Assembly: GCF_041146395.1 (NCBI RefSeq)
Contig: NC_090989.1
Span: forward strand, 283,060,343 to 283,124,342
Reading direction: 5' to 3'
Length of the DNA: 64,000 nt
From: Eulemur rufifrons
Lineage: Eukaryota > Chordata > Mammalia > Primates > Lemuridae
The translations under genes were made by a program, and so were the position numbers. Positions 29,735 through 41,535 of the stretch are shown here, piece by piece. Under the pieces are notes generated by a model. The model made no database searches, was not told the origin of the DNA, and saw nothing but the letters and a program-made list of their open reading frames with translations. How positions within the stretch are numbered: the stretch's first letter is position 1; each line of letters starts with the position of its first letter.

Positions 29735-30310
29735 GCCTGATAAGTTTATCACCCAGAGCCGGCTGCCAACCGTCAGCCTGGAGCAGGCCTGTGGGCCGGG
29801 CAGGAGGGTGCTCCTGGGCCGATAGCGCCTTCCAAGCCTTATCAGGGACCTGGTGGCCCAGAGAGCGGGAGAAGGGGAACAGAGGAGAGAGAGAAAGAGA
29901 GAGACTTCCACCTAATTCACTCACAGGGCAAGAGCCAGGGAGGAAGAGGCCACCAAGGTCCCTCAGGGGCCCCTGATAGCACAGCCTCCAGCAAACGCCA
30001 CCGGAATTTAACCCAGTCACAGTCTTCCGGGCCACTGAACGGTGCTGATGTGTCTCAGCTCTTCTGCAAGACCTAAAGAAAAAGTCCCCTTTTCTGGAAG
30101 GGGCCGGTGCCCCGGAACGCACGAGGAAGAGCAGGAGGGCAGGACATCTGGGAGGCTCCTCTCGCCCACCCGCTTCCCCACCAGCTTTCCCACGCCGGCC
30201 CTTTCTCTCCCACCCCCAGGTCTCGGGGTGAGGGTCAGACTCACTTTACCTACTGTGAGGGCCTCCGGGTGTCCACCAGGGAGGGATGACCTTCCAACAT
30301 TATCATCCCT
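29735..30310. promoter_or_regulatory. Candidate GFI1B downstream enhancer, GATA-site cluster
   Basis: Five WGATAR sites: TGATAA 29738-29743, TTATCA 29746-29751 (these two form a palindromic pair), TTATCA 29839-29844, TGATAG 29974-29979 and TTATCA 30300-30305. They lie 16.5-17.2 kb downstream of the inferred GFI1B start. Blood-cell enhancers of Gfi1b at roughly +13, +16 and +17 kb are known in mouse. The sites are seen; enhancer activity is inferred. Confidence 0.5.
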
Positions 30311-30849
30311 CCTCACGAGTGAGGACACAGTCTGAGAGCGAGCGCCGGAGAGCAGGACGGAGGGCGAGGGCGCGGGAGGCGGGCAGGGACTAGCAGGGTG
30401 CAGGAAGCCGGGGCCTGGAGGCCTGGCAGCTTCCCGATCTATGCGGAAAAGTCACACATGAGGCCGGGCTGTGCTCGCAGCCAGATTCAGAGCGGGACAG
30501 ACACCAGTGTCCACAGGGTTATCTTTGGGGACTGGATTTTTTATTCCCTTCTATACGTTTTTGGTTTCTACAATAACAATGCTTTTTGGTGAGTTTTGGG
30601 GGAAGAAGGAAGATGATTTGTTCATCTGTTTCAAGAGGGAGAGGAAGGAGGGTCCCCCACCCAGGCTCCCCGGCCTGCTGGGAACAGTCAGCCGGGCCTC
30701 CAGCGCAGCCTTAGTCTGCAGGCACCCAGCTCTGCCCAGCCTGGGGGCCAGGCCTGCCCGCACCTGCAGAGCCAGGCGGTGCCTCCAGGAGTCACATATG
30801 AGACCCGGGCCCGGGACCCTCACAGAGGCACAAAGGCCACCCTGACGGG

Positions 30850-30995
30850 TTGGAAGTCATTCATTCATCAGCTCATACTTACTAAGGACCTGCCACGAGC
30901 CAGGCAGCGCTCTAGGTGCTGAGGACACAGCAACAGACAAAACCCCATCCTCTTGGGGCTCAGGGGGAGCTGAGGATAAACCGAGCCGGGAGACA
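30850..30995 (-). repeat. L2-like element
   Basis: CATTCATTCATCAGCTCATA, GCCAGGCAGCGCTCTAGGTG, then CCTCTTGGGGCTCAGGGG. Confidence 0.6.
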
Positions 30996-31210
30996 CAGAA
31001 TTCGGGGGGGAGGGTTGGGACGTCAAAGGCGATCGCAGGCTAGATGAAGCCAGGGAGGCCCTCCCCAAGGCAGCGGTGTGGAAGGAGAGTCCTGCACGGG
31101 CGCTGGGCGCCAGGGGTATCAGGGCCCTGCTTGACCAGGAGACTGTGGTCAGACACTGCCCTCTGGGCCTCAGTTTCCCTCATCTGTAAGATGACACTTG
31201 TGGTGTTTTC

Positions 31211-31534
31211 TTCTTTTTTTTGAGACAGAGTCTCATTTTGTTCCCCGGCCTAGAATGCCGTGGCGTCAGCCTAGCTCACAGCAACCTCAAACTCCTGGGC
31301 TCAAGCGATCCTCCTGCCTCAGCCTCCCGAGTAGCTGCGACTACAGCCATGTGCCACCACGCCTGGCTAATTTTTTCTATATATTTTAGTTGTTTGGCTA
31401 ATATCTTTCTATTTTTAGTAGAGATGGGCTCTCAGTCTTGCTCAGGCTGGTCTCGAACTCCTGAGCTCAAACGATCCGCCTGCCTCGGCCTCCCAGAGTG
31501 CTAGGATTACAGGCGTGAGCCAGCGAGTCCGGCC
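31211..31534 (-). mobile_element. Alu, strepsirrhine type
   Basis: Reverse dimeric Alu starting with a T run and ending GTCCGGCC. It is flanked by TGACACTT at 31192-31199 and 31535-31542, a likely target duplication. Confidence 0.92.
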
Positions 31535-31834
31535 TGACACTTCTGGTCTTTAGAGATCTTTAGATTCAGCCTGCGTGCTCCAGGGCTCCAAGGTGTCCTT
31601 TTGCTGATTTTTGAACAAGGAAATGGAGGGTGGAGGGCGACTGTGGGGAGAGGACGGAGCCGCAACTGGAGCCCCTGCCCGCGTGCTGTGACGGTAAGTG
31701 TCCTTGCCACGGGAACCCAGTTTGGGAAAACTGGGAAGGTAGAAACATGTCTTGTAACGCGTTTGTGCCACTTAGACCTCTGCCTGGCATTGCTGATGAT
31801 AAGTGCCTGTTTCTAACTGTACTGAGAGTTCACA

Positions 31835-31960
31835 AAGTGCCAGACCATGTCACGAGCACTGTATGTAAGTTCACTCTGAGGAAGGCTCTGTTCTCATCCC
31901 CACTGTCCTGATGAGGAAACTGAGGTCAGAGAGGTTAAATAACTTGGTTGGTCCACGGAC
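31835..31960 (+). repeat. MIR element
   Basis: GATGAGGAAACTGAGGTCAG followed by AGAGGTTAAATAACTTGG. Confidence 0.7.
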
Positions 31961-33699
31961 GGCTCGCTGTCGCCTGCACCTGCCAACACCTGACCCCGAG
32001 CCTCTGTGATTCCCTCTGCCTGGGGGGCTCTTATCCCCCGCACTGCCCAGTCCCCCCATGGCCATCCTGGGCCGGGCGCAAACCTCACTTCCCCCAGATG
32101 CCTTCCCAGGCGGCTCTCTGCCCCCCGCCTATGTTTGTGGCGTGTTACGGCACTTCCCACGAAGCAAGGCTGTGAATGGCACCGGGTGTGCAGTAGGTAC
32201 GTGACCCACGCATGTCAGCCTGGACCCCCAGGGCCCCAGGCACCCCCAGTCCAGGGCTGGGGAGCGGGCGGGGAGCAGGGGCACCGCCATCGCCATCGTG
32301 TGATGAACGGACTCGTGCTGTACTCGTTGGCTGTCCCTGCTGACAGCTGGAGCCACAGACGCCAGGCCGAACTCAAAGCTATTTCTGCCAAGGGTGACTT
32401 GGAACTTCCTCCCGGATCTCTTAAAAATAGAGGGGTTATCGTGGCCGCCAGGCCCCTTCCTCCACGTGTGGAACTCTGACATGATTTCTGGGGAAGGCCT
32501 GAGCCCCCAGGCCTCTCTCAGCCCAGCGAAGACTTATCTCTGAGCTCAGTTGGGCAGCAGGAAGGGAGCGGAGCGACCACCATGGGCAGCTCTTCCTGCC
32601 CCAGAAGCCCCTTTTGGGAGCAGCAGGGGATGTGGCCACTGACTCAGGGGCGCCAATCACCCCTGTTCCCCAGGGCTGTGGTTGTCCCCCAGCCTCTAGG
32701 GGAATCAGAAACCAGTCAGGTAGGGCGTCCTGGGGTAGCCTCGGGCACCGTCCAGCCCAGCCTTTCTGCTCAGGCCCCCCCAACCCCAGCCCAGCACAAC
32801 CCCTACCTCTGCTCAGCCCACCGCCCCCAGCCCAGCACAACCCCCACCTCTGCACACTGCCGTGCAATCGCTGGTGGACGTCTGTCTCCACTGAGTTGCC
32901 AGCCCCTGCAGGGGGGTGATTTGGCAGTGCAGGGCGTGCGGCTGAGGCTGTGGAAAGGAGGCGGGGCCGGGGCTCACCTCTGCAGCCACTGGGTCCACTC
33001 TGCAGCAGAGAGGGCATCCCTGGGGCCAGCCCACCTCTTCTGGAGATTTCCTCCCACCTTGCAGACCCCAAACTTTTAGTGCCAATAAAAGACAACACCT
33101 CTTAGAACCTGGAAAGAGAAGCCCAAGACTCTGCTCAACAGGGATTTGCTGGGTGTCCACTCTGGGCTGGGCCCCGGTGGGGCAGGACCCAGGAGAGGAG
33201 ATGCCCAGGGGGCTCTGGGAGCCTGAGAGGGGTCACCAAGCCCTGCCCTGGGGTCAGGGAAGTCTTCTTGGAAGAAGCAGGCATCTGCAAGACAAAGAGA
33301 ATTTGGTCTGTCCAAAGTGGAGTGAGTGCCCCGAGCTAAGGCCACAGCAGGTGCAAAGCCCCGGGGCAGATGTGAGGCCTCTGACCAGCTGAGGGGCTGG
33401 GGGCCAGCCAGTGCCCCTCGCAGGGCCTCAGGAGGCCAGTGTGTAAAACAAGAGTGACCCACAGGGGTCCTGGGCACTGTCCACTGTCCGTATCCACCCG
33501 GCCCCTGTCACGCCCCTGCCCTCTAGTCCTTGCGGGCTCATAGGATGCCCATGGAATGTGCCCACACCCGTCCAGCCCTCCTCTGGACTCTTCCGGAAGG
33601 AAGGTTCAGGATCCCTGGGCTCAGCCTTCCCAGGGCAGCTGTCCAGAAGCCTCTAGTCTTAGCTGGAAACCGTCAAATTCAGGGTTTCCTCCTGGCCTG

Positions 33700-33905
33700 A
33701 GACTTATCCGGGCCTCCAGCTGTCTGCCCCCAGCCCTCTCCAACCACCTCCCCCCAATGATTCAGCAAATCTCCCCTCCTCAGAGGAAAAACAAGGGTGA
33801 AAAATCACAATGTCAGATTATAAAGCCCCAACTGTAGGGCAGGCCCCAGGCGGGGAGATAAGGGTCATGTTCCCCACCCTCAAAGCCCCTCTGGCAGATA
33901 AACCT
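33700..33905. promoter_or_regulatory. Candidate second GATA element
   Basis: Two same-oriented AGATAA sites at 33856-33861 and 33896-33901 stand 40 bp apart. An AAATCAC GFI-type core lies at 33802-33808 and a weaker reverse GATAA at 33704-33708. About 20.7 kb from the inferred GFI1B start. Confidence 0.35.
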
Positions 33906-35084
33906 TTTCAAGCTCAAGCGGTGGCTGGTGGCTGCAGGTGCGGGTGGGGAGCTGGAGGAAGTCCTGCCAGGGGAGACAGGGCCCTGCTGGGGCTACGGGC
34001 CCAGGGCCGGCCACCCTGCAGCGAGCTGGGCAAAGAGGAAGCAGGCAGCTGGCCTACCTAGCCTAGTGCTGGCATTGCCAAATCACCCCCAGCCTCAGAG
34101 GGAGAAAGAGAAGGGTGGGGGCCTTCTCAGAAAGTTCGATAGGAGGGTGCCCCACAAATGCCCTCTGTCCCCCGGGGTGTCCCTCTGCCAGCTCAGCCTG
34201 CAAACCATGCTCCCCTGCAGGGCTGAGCTGCACTTGCTCTGGACGGCCCAGCAGCCCTCGGTGTTGAGGAAGTGCTGGAACCTGCCCTCGACCCCCGGGA
34301 GCTGGGAGTGCCACTGCCAGGCTGGGGCCTCCTCTAGGGAGGCCTGGCAGGAGCTGAAGCCACTTCAGCCTCATCACCCTGGAGACCTTTCCAGGGGGAA
34401 CCTTGTGGCTCTAGGCTGGAGACAGCTAGAATTGGGGACCTGTCCTGGGGGAAGGACTTGTCCCTGGAGACCCTCTGCTCATGGGGAGGAGGCTGGGGGG
34501 AGCCAAGTCACTAGGCTTCCTCTGCTGGTGGAGAAGAACAAAATGACAGATTAGAAGTTGGGCTTCGTGCTGGGCCTGTCACCCTAAGCAAGTCTTTTCT
34601 CTACTCTCAGCCCTGTTTGCTGTCTGTAAGACGAGCGTGACGATAAAACCCACGGCGGGCAGGGCTGGCCTGGGGAGTCAAGGTGTAGGTGCACAGTCTC
34701 TGGTCTCTGTTTCCAGGCTTGGGGACCAGCATTTGGCTGGAATGGAGTGGCATGGGGACAAATGCCCACACAGCACTTAGTGTCAGGGCTAAGTGTCTGG
34801 CTGCCCAGTGTTCTAGAGTTTTCTGATGTCATTTCCCCAAAAAGCATGGGATGACTCGAGCGGGAGAGGTCACGGAGAGAGTGGGCACCGGGCAGTGGCC
34901 TTGGTCCCAAGGGCCTTCTGCATATGGAAATCCTCTGAGCAGACTCGGAGCTGCTCAAACCCCTGCATTGACTTTGAGGAAGTCCCTTTCTTCCTCCAGT
35001 CCTTGGCTTCCCAAGCTGCAAGAGGAAGAGAGCCGGTCGAGATGCAGCGAAGTCTGCAGTCCCGTCACTACAGAATTGTGCAAA

Positions 35085-35621
35085 ATACAAACTGCTCAGT
35101 CGGTGCGTAGCTGGCCCAAGGTACCGACCAAAGAGGCACCGCAAGCTGGTGGGCCGTAGAGCAGCACCATTCCCAACAGCCAGGAGGTGGAAACCTCAGG
35201 TGTCCATCCGGAAATGCCCAAAGCATGGTCTGTCCACACAGTGGAGGATCATTCAGCATTGGAAAGGAAGGAAGTTCTGACGTACGCCACACAGGGATGA
35301 ACCTAGAGGACATTATGCTGACTGAAATAAGCCAGGCACAGAGGGACGAATACTATGATTCCACTTGTAGGAAGTATCTAAAGTGGGCACATTCATAGAA
35401 GGTAGGATGGAGGTTGCCAGGGGCTGGGGGGAGGGGCGGGGGAGTTAGTGTTTCATGGGGACAGAGCCTCAGTTCGGGAAGATGAAAGCTCTGGAGCTGG
35501 ATGGGGTGACGCTAGCACAGCAATGTGAATGTGCTTGGCGCCACTAAACTGTACACTTACAATGGTTAAGATGGTAACATTTGTTATGTGTATTTTAGCA
35601 CCAAAAAGAAAGAAAGAAAGA
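35085..35621 (+). mobile_element. Ancient L1 3' end with (GAAA)n tail
   Basis: Forward L1M-type 3' end: GACTGAAATAAGCCAGGCAC, TTGCCAGGGGCTGGGGGGAG, AAACTGTACACTTACAATGG, ending in AAAGAAAGAAAGAAAG. Confidence 0.78.
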
Positions 35622-36762
35622 AAGCCAGTGGGCACAGTGTGGCCTTGGTCTCTGCTGGCTAAAGGCTTGGGGACCAGAGCCTAGCCCAAAGGCACCCCCA
35701 CCTGGTGGCAGACGCCAGGGAGCCCTGCTCTGGGCTGGAGAGGGGCGGCGCCCTCAGGGCTGTGGGAGATCCGTGGGAAGAGCGCTTCTCTCTGGGGTGA
35801 GCGTCTGAGCACCCATGAGGCAGCGGCACCCACAGTCCCAGTGTCCTTTCCCCTCTTCCTCCCAGACAGGCTTTGCCCCCCTCTGAGCCCCTGGGAATGC
35901 TGTTCGTTCCCTGTGCTCGGAAGGCAGTTCCTCAATTCTTCACCAACTCTTCACCGTCTCCCTTCCAGTCGCAACCCACATGCACCCACAAGGAAGCCTT
36001 CCCTCCCCTGTAGACCCTCATGGTCCCCAGAAACTCTCTCCTCTGGTGCTGACTGTCATGAAACAGCTGTCTGTGTCACCGTGCGAACACACGCTGCGAG
36101 GGTCTCCGCTGCCTCCCCACGCCCAGTACAGAATCGCTTCCGATGGCTGTGTGGGTGGCAAGCACACCAACAGGTCCTCCCCCCTCTAAAGGGCCAATGC
36201 GTGGGGAGGGCCTGGGGCTGGATCCCAGGGCAGAAGTGTGCGTGGCGGTGGGGGTGGGTGGGCGCTTTCTAGCCTTTTGCCTGGGACTAGGAGTTGGGGT
36301 TCAGAACCACTGTCAGTCCTGCCTGAGACCCTGTGGATTGTGGACCTGATTGAGAACTGCTTCCAGGGCCCAGAGCTGCACCTGGAGGGCAGCCCCAATC
36401 TGACCTGATCTGACCCTCTGCGAGGATCCCCGATGGCACCACCCACCCACGCTGTGGCCTGGCCTGGCACTAGGGGAGCACTTCCCATGTAAATACCCCT
36501 GTTTTACAGTCATGGAAACTGAGGCAAGGCTTGCGCAAGGTTTGAACTTTAAAGGACCTCTGTCCAAAGGCTTTTTAAGCCTAAAGTAAACCCTGCCCAA
36601 GGGACCTAGGGGTCAGTGCCGCCCGCCCACTCTCCAGACCCCCCCAAATAAGCAAGTTCTCGGTGCAGTGCCCTGGAGGAGGTCAGGAAGGCCGGCGCCT
36701 TTCCTTCCCTCGCGACCTGCGCCTTCTCCCCTCCCCACCTCTCCCCTTCTTCTCCCTCCCCG

Positions 36763-36834
36763 TCTCTCCCCTCCCCCTCTCTCCTCCTCCTCTTCTCCTC
36801 CCTCTCCCCTTTCCCCCTCTTCCTGGCAGCGGAT
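36763..36834. repeat. 72-nt uninterrupted polypyrimidine tract
   Basis: Only C and T from 36,763 to 36,834, extending as an imperfect tract back to 36,722. Such tracts can form triplex (H-DNA). It flanks the CpG island. Confidence 0.9.
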
Positions 36835-36879
36835 CGGGAATGGAGTGATTATTCCTTGCATCAAGCCAGCCTGTTGAGT

Positions 36880-37130
36880 CCCCCAGGGCCCACTTGCCCT
36901 GCGGGTCCCCGCCCCCAGCCTCCGCCCCGGGCCGCGCGGGGGGTGGGGGGACGGCGCCCCCTGGTGGCCGCGCCGGCCGCGGCGGGGGCTGCGGGGGCTG
37001 CGGGGCGCGCGGGGCGGCTGCGTCCTCCGCTCTGCCCTCGCTTGAGGGATTGGCTCCTGCGCGCGCGCACGTGCGCTCCGCGTCTGGGCCCAGAGAGACC
37101 CCGCCGCCAGCAACCGGTGTGGGGGGCGCA
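36880..37130. promoter_or_regulatory. Orphan CpG island between GFI1B and GTF3C5
   Basis: Very high GC and CpG density in a surrounding of CpG-poor intergenic DNA. It holds a CTCF motif (36,953-36,969), an inverted CCAAT (37,049-37,053), a CACGTG E-box (37,068-37,073) and a 19-bp alternating purine-pyrimidine run (37,058-37,076). A pyrimidine tract lies immediately upstream. Open frames across it are explained by GC content. It may be the promoter of a non-coding transcript or an insulator. Confidence 0.6.
36953..36969 (-). promoter_or_regulatory. Predicted strong CTCF binding site
   Basis: The reverse strand of 36,954-36,967 reads CCACCAGGGGGCGC, which matches the CTCF core consensus at every position I can recall. 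The motif is on the - strand, so it faces GFI1B. Confidence 0.7.
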
Positions 37131-37544
37131 GGTGTGCTGCAGGGAGGGGCCTCTTCCAAGTGAGGGGGCACAGAACCCCTTCCCGGAGGTTACCCCGAGC
37201 TGGAAGCGGAGTGGCGGGGGAACGGCACAGAGGTCGGGGAGGCCCTGGCACCGCGGAGTCAGAGTAGGGCAAGGGGGTGTGGCGGGAGCGGGCAGCCGAG
37301 GCCCTGGGAACAGGACCCCCCGAGCTCTCTTGAAGGTTTGGGCTCCGCCCCAGAGCCCCGCCGGGCAAAGGAGGGATCAGACTCGGGGTTTGGGGGGAGA
37401 CACGCCCCAGCTTGCGGGCCGGGAGGGCGATCAGGAGCCCTAACACAGGGGGGCCAGTCGGGCAGCCCCCTCGCAAGGAAACGGCTCACGGGTCCAGGGA
37501 GCCGGGTGGGCTGGAGGATGGCCCCGACACAGGCCGGGCTCACG

Positions 37545-38165
37545 GGGCAGAGACATAAATTGTTGTGGCCCCAGTGGGGAAAAATTTAGTAACGTCTGAA
37601 GAAAATAATCACAGGTGCACACGCCCTCCGGCCCAGCAATATCTTCCAGACACCTAGCCCCGGTGTGAAATGACAGCGCTGTGATTCACCGCCACTGTGT
37701 TTGCGTTCCGCAAAGGCTGGAAACAACCTAGGTGCCCAGCGAAGAGGGCTGGTTAAATACAGCACGGCGGACCGTCGAGGGAACAGTGTGCGTCTGTTCG
37801 CAGGAATGAGGAAGCGCTGTGTGGATGGACATGGGGCGCGTTCCATGGTAGACTGCCCAGCGAAACAGCGAGGTGGGAAGGGAACGCTTGGCAGCCTCCA
37901 TTTGTGGTCGACTAGATCAAGGAGTCATACATATTATAATCTCAAGGGAAGCCGGTAAAAGCATGCATAGTTATTTATTACGGGACAAATTGAATAATAA
38001 AAGCCATTTGTGGGTTAGTTGGGTTTTTTTATTTTTTAAGGAGGTAGAGAATATATATACGATTTTGCTTATAACTCTGTAGATTGTCCCCAGAGAGATA
38101 AACAAGGACACAATAGCATTAGTCACCTCCAGAGAAAAGATGACCTGTGTCTGGGGAAAGGAGTA
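37545..38165 (+). mobile_element. Ancient L1 3' region
   Basis: Forward L1M-type text (GGAAACAACCTAGGTGCCCA, GGGCTGGTTAAATACAGCA, then CATTAGTCACCTCCAGAGAA). Begins just after the CpG-rich interval. Confidence 0.65.
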
Positions 38166-38779
38166 GGAGAGGGCTTTTCACTGAGCGCCTTTGGTGTTTC
38201 TGGACCCACATGTGTGTCGTTGCCGTCCCCCAGAGGGAACTGTATGTACGGGTGGGTGGGAGCCCCTCAGGAGCTGCTCCCAGAGGTGAGGGGAGAGGTG
38301 ATGGGAGCTGAGTGAGGGTGACTGGCACATAGGAGGAGAGGACGGAGTGGACTGAGGTGGCCGTGGATGGAGAGGGAATGGGGAATGCAGGGTGACACCA
38401 AGTTTCTGGAGCTGCCACTCCTGAGAAAGAGGATCCTGGAGGAGGAGGCTCAGGGAAAGGGGTCTGGGAGGATGCCGGATGAGTTCAGTTTGAGCATCGT
38501 TTGTCTTTTTTCCCCTTTGACTGTCCACCCCCCACCTCCCTTTTGAATAAATTCTGCGTTGTGGGTGGTCTCAGAAGCCTGCTGAGTGAGTCCTAGGTCA
38601 GGCACTGCCTTGGCCATCCTCTGGCAGGCGATCTCATAATCTGAGCCCACCCGTCAAATGATTGCCCCATTTCGGGAGTTCTGGTGCTCAATAAGTGATG
38701 CAAAGGACCCACTCACCCTGCAGAGCCTGTGGGCCCCCTGTCACTCGATTGGTGGGGTGACTCACTACAAAGGAACCGG

Positions 38780-39226
<447 letters not shown>

Positions 39227-39239
39227 CTTGTAGTGATCT

Positions 39240-39556
39240 GGATAGAAGATCAACATTGAAACTGCCTTCTATAGGAAGAAGATACCAACTGGGATTTTCA
39301 TAACTAGAGAGAAGTCAATGCCTGGCTTCAAAGCTCCAAAGGACAAGCTGACTCTCTCACTGGGGGCTAATGCGGCTGAAGCCAGCGTTCATTCCAAAAA
39401 TCCTAGGGCCATTAGGAATTATGCCAAATCTACTCTGCCTGTAAATGGAACGGTGAAGCCTGTGACAGCACATCTGTTTACCGCATGGTTTACTGACTAT
39501 TTTAAGCCCATTATTGAGACCTACTTCTCAGGAAAACAGATTCCTTTCAAAGTATT
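39240..39556 (+). mobile_element. Tigger (pogo-type) DNA transposon relic, partial transposase
   Basis: From 39252 a frame stays open for about 100 codons and reads like the TIGD1/Tigger1 transposase: NIETAFYRKKIP, FITREKSMPGFKAPKDKLTL, LGANAA, NPRAIRNYAKSTLP, HLFTAWFTDYFKP. Compared with my memory of TIGD1 it has two in-frame losses, after LGANAA and after STLPV. It is cut off by the L1 at 39,557. A dead fragment. Confidence 0.8.
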
Positions 39557-40140
39557 ACCGTACAGTTCAGTAGTGTTAGGTATATTCACGTTGTCGTGTA
39601 ACCATCACCACCATCCATCTCCTGGACGTTTTTGTCGTGTAACACTGAAAGTCTACACCCATTAAAAAAATAACTCTCCGTTCCCCCTCCCCTCAGCCCC
39701 TGGCAACCACCGTTCTCCTTCTGTCTCTATGAGTTTGATGCTTCCAAGTACCTCATATAAGTGGAATTACAGTTTTTGACTTTTTGTAGCTGGTTTGTTT
39801 CACTGAGCATAACGTCCTCCTCAAGGTTCACCCCTGCTGTAGCACGTGTTAGAATTCCCTTCCTGTATCGGGATGAATGATATTCCACTGTACGCTTATA
39901 CCGTACTTAGTTTACCCATTCACCCATTGGTGGATACTTGGGTTGCTTCCACCGTCTGGCTATTGTGAATGGGGCTGCTATGAACCGAGTGTCCAGATAT
40001 CTCTGTGAGCCCCCTACTTTCAGTTCTTTTGGACATATACCCAGAAGCAGAATTGCGGGATCGTATGGTAATTCTATTTTTCATATTTCTGAGCAACTGC
40101 CATACTGTTTTCCACGGCGACTGCACCATTTCACATTTTT
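39557..40140 (-). mobile_element. Ancient L1 3' end
   Basis: Reverse L1M-type 3' end of the same kind as at 4.8 and 14.5 kb, but longer (to CCATACTGTTTTCCACGG). It abuts the Tigger relic, so one element inserted into the other. Confidence 0.75.
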
Positions 40141-41370
40141 CTTTCTAGGTTTTACACACCTGCTGACTGGTGAAATTTTCCACAGACTAGCTTATGGCTC
40201 TGAGTGTTACACTTCTTTTGGCCTTGGACTTTCATGGTTGTTGCAACATCAGTAGCTTGTCACAGAGAGTGGCACACAGAGTGTGCACTCCTGGAAGCCA
40301 TTCTACATGGGCGGGCCAGCAATAACTTAACTACACACAGAAATGGCTGCCAGCCACACACACGTGTCCCACTCAATCCAAACTGAATGCGTCCCCATCC
40401 CAACTCCCCCGTAGTCAAATCCCCCTAATCCCTGTGACTGCTGCAGTCTGATGGAGAGCAGGCACGATGCACAGAAACAGAAGTCTTCACCAACTGCAGT
40501 TAAAATATCTTGTTTTTTCAGGGTTTATAAAAACAACATGCCTACGTGAATACCATGATAAGGTGCCTCCCAGGACCTTCAAAAAAGGTACATGCAGTTG
40601 AGGGGGCAGCGTGTTTAAGGTTTATTTACTTTATTATAAATTTAATTCTGCTTGGCACATTTTTGAAAATATTTAACTTGGAAATATAAACTCTATTTAT
40701 GAACAAACTTTGAAATTCCATCCTATATGTATTTGGTTTAATTTGCTTTGGAACAATAAGTTGATTAGGAGGGGAAAGTCCTTTGGAACAGTTTGTCCCA
40801 CTTGGAAGTAAAAAAAATTGTGAAACCTCTGTATAATCCCCGGTCCCCAGGTCCCCATCATCTGTGACCCAGCGGTAGGACTGTGTGGGAGTATTCTTGG
40901 ACGTGTGTGTGTATATGTGTGTGTGGTCCGACCTGATCGGGAGCGGGCTGCGGACCCAGCACAAGCCTTCGATGGGCTGCAGGCGCCCTAAACCCGGGCT
41001 ACCCTTCGGTGGCCACATGGCCCTTTCTTCCAGGGTGTCCTGGGTACCGATGACCACCAGGTGGCAGTGCTGCCCAGGAGGACGCTCGGTCGCCATCTCG
41101 TGGCCAACAGCCAACACTACACCTTTCCCCAATTGAGGGCGCCACAACAGTCCACCCGCCTGGGGAACGCGACCCGGCAGCCCAGGAAGGAGTATTCAGA
41201 TTCTGGGGCCCAAAGAAAACATCCCCAAGTCCTCCTTGTCCTCGGTTGGTAGAGGATCGATACCCTCCCGCCCTTGGTCCCCTCACAGAAGGGGCTCTCC
41301 AGGCAGTATTGAGTATTCAAGGCTCTGGACAGGGGTCGGACCGGTGTCAGGCCGCCTCCCCACTCCCCGC

Positions 41371-41535
41371 CCCGGGCTAGGGGACCGCTCCAAGGTACCA
41401 CCCACGACCATCACGAGGGGCACAGAGTATGAAGTGCCACAGCCCAGCCAGGGGGGCTGAACACAGCAAGGGTCTTTCTACGGACTGAATGTTTGTGCCC
41501 CCCTCCCCCAAATTTGTATGTCAGAGCCTGCTCCC
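41371..41535 (+). repeat. Left arm of a ~150-bp inverted repeat
   Basis: Matches the reverse complement of 42,361-42,513 through CCACGACCATCAC, AGTGCCACAGCCCAGCC and GGACTGAATGT. Probably two opposite copies of one interspersed repeat of unknown family. Confidence 0.75.

Noticed and set aside
29481..30122. 213-aa - frame over the GATA cluster
   Set aside because: Low complexity and no domain; the non-coding GATA motifs explain the region better.
32436..33098. 220-aa - frame in the intergenic interval
   Set aside because: Proline/glycine-rich, includes a local tandem duplication, no domain or splice support.
36613..37476. 287-aa and 195-aa open frames across the CpG island
   Set aside because: Composition is Arg/Pro/Gly/Ala from GC bias and the pyrimidine tract; both strands are open in several frames. 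No start context or domain.
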